From positions 1 to 6,611 of the forward strand of contig JAQTNZ010000151.1 in the NCBI GenBank assembly GCA_028713595.1: a DNA stretch of 6,611 nucleotides. Direction: 5' to 3'. This DNA comes from Methylovulum sp. Its GTDB lineage: Bacteria > Pseudomonadota > Gammaproteobacteria > Methylococcales > Methylomonadaceae. The position numbers were made by a program, and so were the translations under genes. The notes beneath the pieces are model-generated. The model searched no databases, was not told where the DNA came from, and worked only from the letters and a program-made list of their open reading frames with translations. The first letter of the stretch is position 1. Each line of letters starts with the position of its first letter. Below are positions 4,979 to 6,611 of the stretch, one piece after another.

Positions 4979-6160
4979 TTATAAGCCCCGCAACAAATCC
5001 CCTTTAATGTCATCAATATGTTCCAGACCTACCGAAACCCGCACTAGGCCGTCGTCAATCCCCGCCGCCGCCCGTGCTTCGGGGCTTAAACGCCCGTGGG
5101 TGGTGGTGGCCGGATGGGTGATGGTGGTCTTCACATCGCCCAAGTTGGCGGTGATGGACAGCATTTGCGTTGCGTCTATCAACCGCCATGCCGCTTCCTT
5201 GCCGCCGGCCAGTTCAAAGCTGACAATGCCGCCGAAGTGGCTTTGCTGGCGTTTGGCAAGTTCATGCTGGGGATGGGAGGGCAAGCCCGGATAGTGGACT
5301 TTAGCCACGTTAGGCTGTTGTTCCAGCCATTGCGCCAAGGCCAAGGCGTTGTCGCAATGGGCTTTCATACGGATAGCCAAGGTTTCCAAGCCGGATAAAA
5401 ACACCCATGCATTGAACGGGCTCATAGTCGCCCCGCCCGTGCGCAGATAAGGGTACACCGATTTTTCAATAATCTCTTCGCTGGCGATCACCGCGCCGCC
5501 GACACAGCGGCCTTGGCCGTCAATGTATTTGGTCGCCGATTGCACGACAATATCCGCCCCTAAGGCCAAGGGTTTTTGTAGGGCAGGGGTGCAAAAACAG
5601 TTGTCCACCACCAATAAGCTGCCGTTTTGGTGGGCAAGTGCGGCCAGTTCGGCAATATCGGCAATGCCTGTCAACGGGTTCGAGGGCGTTTCCAGAAACA
5701 AGAAACGGGTGTTCGGTTTGAGCGCCGCCGCCCAAGCAGCGGTATCGGTCAAATCGACAAAATCGCAGCCCACGCCAAACTTGCCAAAATAATTTTCAAA
5801 CATCAGCACGGTGTTGCCAAACACGCCCCGCGAACAGACGATATGGTCGCCGGTTTTCAGCAAGCTCATCCCCACCGCCATAATCGCCGCCATGCCGGAG
5901 GCAAACGCCAAACAGCGTTCACCTTGTTCCATCAAGGCCAGCCGTTGCTGGAAGGCGTTGACGGTGGGGTTGGTGAAGCGCGAGTAAATGTTGCCGGGCT
6001 TTTTGCCGGTAAAACGCAAGGCCGCCTCTTCTGCGCTGGCGAACACATAGCTGGAAGTGGGGAAAATCGCAATGCTGTGTTCATCTTCGGCTGTGCGGTG
6101 ATGTCCAGCTCTAATGGCTTGGGTTTCTAGGGCATAGTCGTGCCAATCAATATCGTTCAT
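4979..6160 (-). CDS. metZ: O-succinylhomoserine sulfhydrylase (PLP enzyme of methionine synthesis)
   Basis: A complete 393-residue cytoplasmic enzyme of the Cys/Met-metabolism PLP family (fold type I). It makes homocysteine directly from O-succinylhomoserine and sulfide, bypassing cystathionine. Visible signatures are YSRFTNPT (59-66; Tyr59 and Arg61 contact the cofactor phosphate of the neighbouring subunit) and the FASGMAAI turn (86-93). Asp186 in VVDNCFC binds the pyridine nitrogen. Lys211 in QSATKYIDGQGR forms the Schiff base. Arg374 in LVRVSVGLE binds the substrate carboxylate. The N-terminal TQAIRAGHHRT and the SGLETLAIRM segment are typical of MetZ rather than MetB or MetC; exact substrate preference (succinyl or acetyl ester) cannot be proved by eye. 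The ATG at 6160 gives the expected N-terminus but has only a poor Shine-Dalgarno. The gene stands alone, with no purF or other methionine gene next to it, and is divergent from the Uma2-family gene. Confidence 0.93.
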   Translation of the reverse strand: MNDIDWHDYALETQAIRAGHHRTAEDEHSIAIFPTSSYVFASAEEAALRFTGKKPGNIYSRFTNPTVNAFQQRLALMEQGERCLAFASGMAAIMAVGMSLLKTGDHIVCSRGVFGNTVLMFENYFGKFGVGCDFVDLTDTAAWAAALKPNTRFLFLETPSNPLTGIADIAELAALAHQNGSLLVVDNCFCTPALQKPLALGADIVVQSATKYIDGQGRCVGGAVIASEEIIEKSVYPYLRTGGATMSPFNAWVFLSGLETLAIRMKAHCDNALALAQWLEQQPNVAKVHYPGLPSHPQHELAKRQQSHFGGIVSFELAGGKEAAWRLIDATQMLSITANLGDVKTTITHPATTTHGRLSPEARAAAGIDDGLVRVSVGLEHIDDIKGDLLRGL

Positions 6161-6345
6161 AATCGGTCAGGGATAGGGTGGGAAATGGGCGGATTTTACC
6201 ATTGATTTGCCGATCTGGCGGCTAATCCCGATACTGTGGCTTGGGGGTAGGTTTCAGGGTGTTAACTTGGCCTTGTTTTCTTTAGTATTTTTTATGACAA
6301 TACCGTGTAGCCCTTAGGCCTGTTTTATCTTTTTGGAGACTTCCC
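6161..6345. promoter_or_regulatory. Divergent spacer between metZ and the Uma2-family gene
   Basis: These 185 bp must hold the promoters of both flanking genes. On the - strand, TAAAAT about 30 bp before the metZ ATG could be a -10 element, but no good -35 lies at the right distance. On the + strand a T-rich stretch (6273-6293) precedes TATGACAAT, a possible but weak extended -10. I see no MetJ-type box (AGACGTCT repeats) and no riboswitch-like long stem, so control of metZ by methionine is not evident here. Confidence 0.3.
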
Positions 6346-6611
6346 ATGTCGCAAGTACGACAACCGCAAACTATGTTACCGCAAGCTGCCTTAATGACCG
6401 AAGCCGAGTATTTGAGCGCGGAGCAAGTGGCAAAAGTCCGGCATGAGTTTATTGATGGCCGTGTCTATGCTATGGTAGGGGCGGTGTACAACCATAATTG
6501 CATTGCCCTGAATATATCATCTTCTTTTAGGAGCCATCTTAAAGGCACACCCTGCACGACATTTATCGCCGATATGAAAGTGCGCTTGGGCAAGGATTAT
6601 GTCTATCCCGA
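6346..6611 (+). CDS. Uma2-family putative PD-(D/E)XK endonuclease (5' part, cut by window end)
   Basis: The first 88 codons of a gene running out of the window. The ATG at 6346 has GGAGA (6335-6339) at good spacing; an in-frame Met17 is an alternative start. The sequence matches the N-terminal half of the Uma2 (DUF820) family. MTEAEYLSAE (17-26) is followed by VRHEFIDGRVYAMVGA (31-46; Glu34 is at the conserved acidic position), the NHNCIALNISSSFRSHL helix (49-65), and TTFIADMKVRL (71-81) running into YVYP. The catalytic Asp usually follows that last Pro, and the later E-x-K motif is beyond the edge. The family has the restriction-endonuclease fold and is greatly expanded in cyanobacteria and some methanotrophs and filamentous sulphur bacteria; its natural role is unknown. 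Most copies are isolated chromosomal genes, as this one seems to be. It is divergent from metZ with a 185-bp spacer. No intact active site can be judged. Confidence 0.85.
   Translation, partial: MSQVRQPQTMLPQAALMTEAEYLSAEQVAKVRHEFIDGRVYAMVGAVYNHNCIALNISSSFRSHLKGTPCTTFIADMKVRLGKDYVYP

Noticed and set aside
5627..6130. Long open frame (167 codons) on the + strand opposite metZ
   Set aside because: It lies wholly antisense to a clear MetZ coding region, has no recognisable motif and no ribosome-binding site; it is a by-product of metZ codon use.
1..6611. CRISPR array, tRNA, rRNA, IS element or integrase
   Set aside because: No regularly spaced repeats, cloverleaf, transposase-like frame or terminal inverted repeats with target duplications were seen on either strand.

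Overview
The window (6611 bp, moderate GC) looks like chromosomal DNA of a free-living gammaproteobacterium. The grounds are a MetZ-type direct-sulfhydrylation gene, an ElyC/YdcF-type envelope protein, an Rmd1/YagE (DUF155) protein, a DUF2171 protein and a Uma2-family gene. This mix is reminiscent of type I methanotrophs (Methylococcales), but that placement is inference from gene content only. There is no rRNA, tRNA, CRISPR array, integrase or transposase in view.

Left part, + strand (1-2436). The window opens in the last 99 residues of an alpha/beta hydrolase of the non-heme chloroperoxidase type, closed by a good intrinsic terminator. Next come a four-helix membrane protein (441-1391), a 24-residue single-helix microprotein (1421-1495) and a DUF2171 protein (1581-1829). 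The last two have an identical 9-nt ribosome-binding sequence at identical spacing and are separated by a strong hairpin. A secreted or anchored EF-hand protein (1987-2436) follows, behind a perfect 16-bp palindrome. These genes read as a small envelope or stress accessory group, but none has an established role together.

Middle, - strand (2527-4714). An ElyC/YdcF-like DUF218 membrane protein lies 49 bp downstream of a DUF155 protein and is probably co-transcribed with it. The region upstream of DUF155 carries an odd palindrome and two near-identical 14-bp direct repeats, which look like regulator sites. Further upstream is a 140-residue secreted protein of unknown family. It has a His/Gly-rich N-terminus, two cysteines in the mature part and a hexanucleotide microsatellite inside its signal peptide.

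Right part. Positions 4715-4978 are non-coding and rich in inverted repeats. Then comes metZ on the - strand (4979-6160; O-succinylhomoserine sulfhydrylase, methionine synthesis). Divergent from it is the start of a Uma2-family putative PD-(D/E)XK nuclease (6346 onward), cut by the window end.

The best candidates for something undescribed are the membrane protein / microprotein / DUF2171 cassette, the structured 4715-4978 spacer, and the DUF155 upstream region. No complete novel defence or mobile system is evident.
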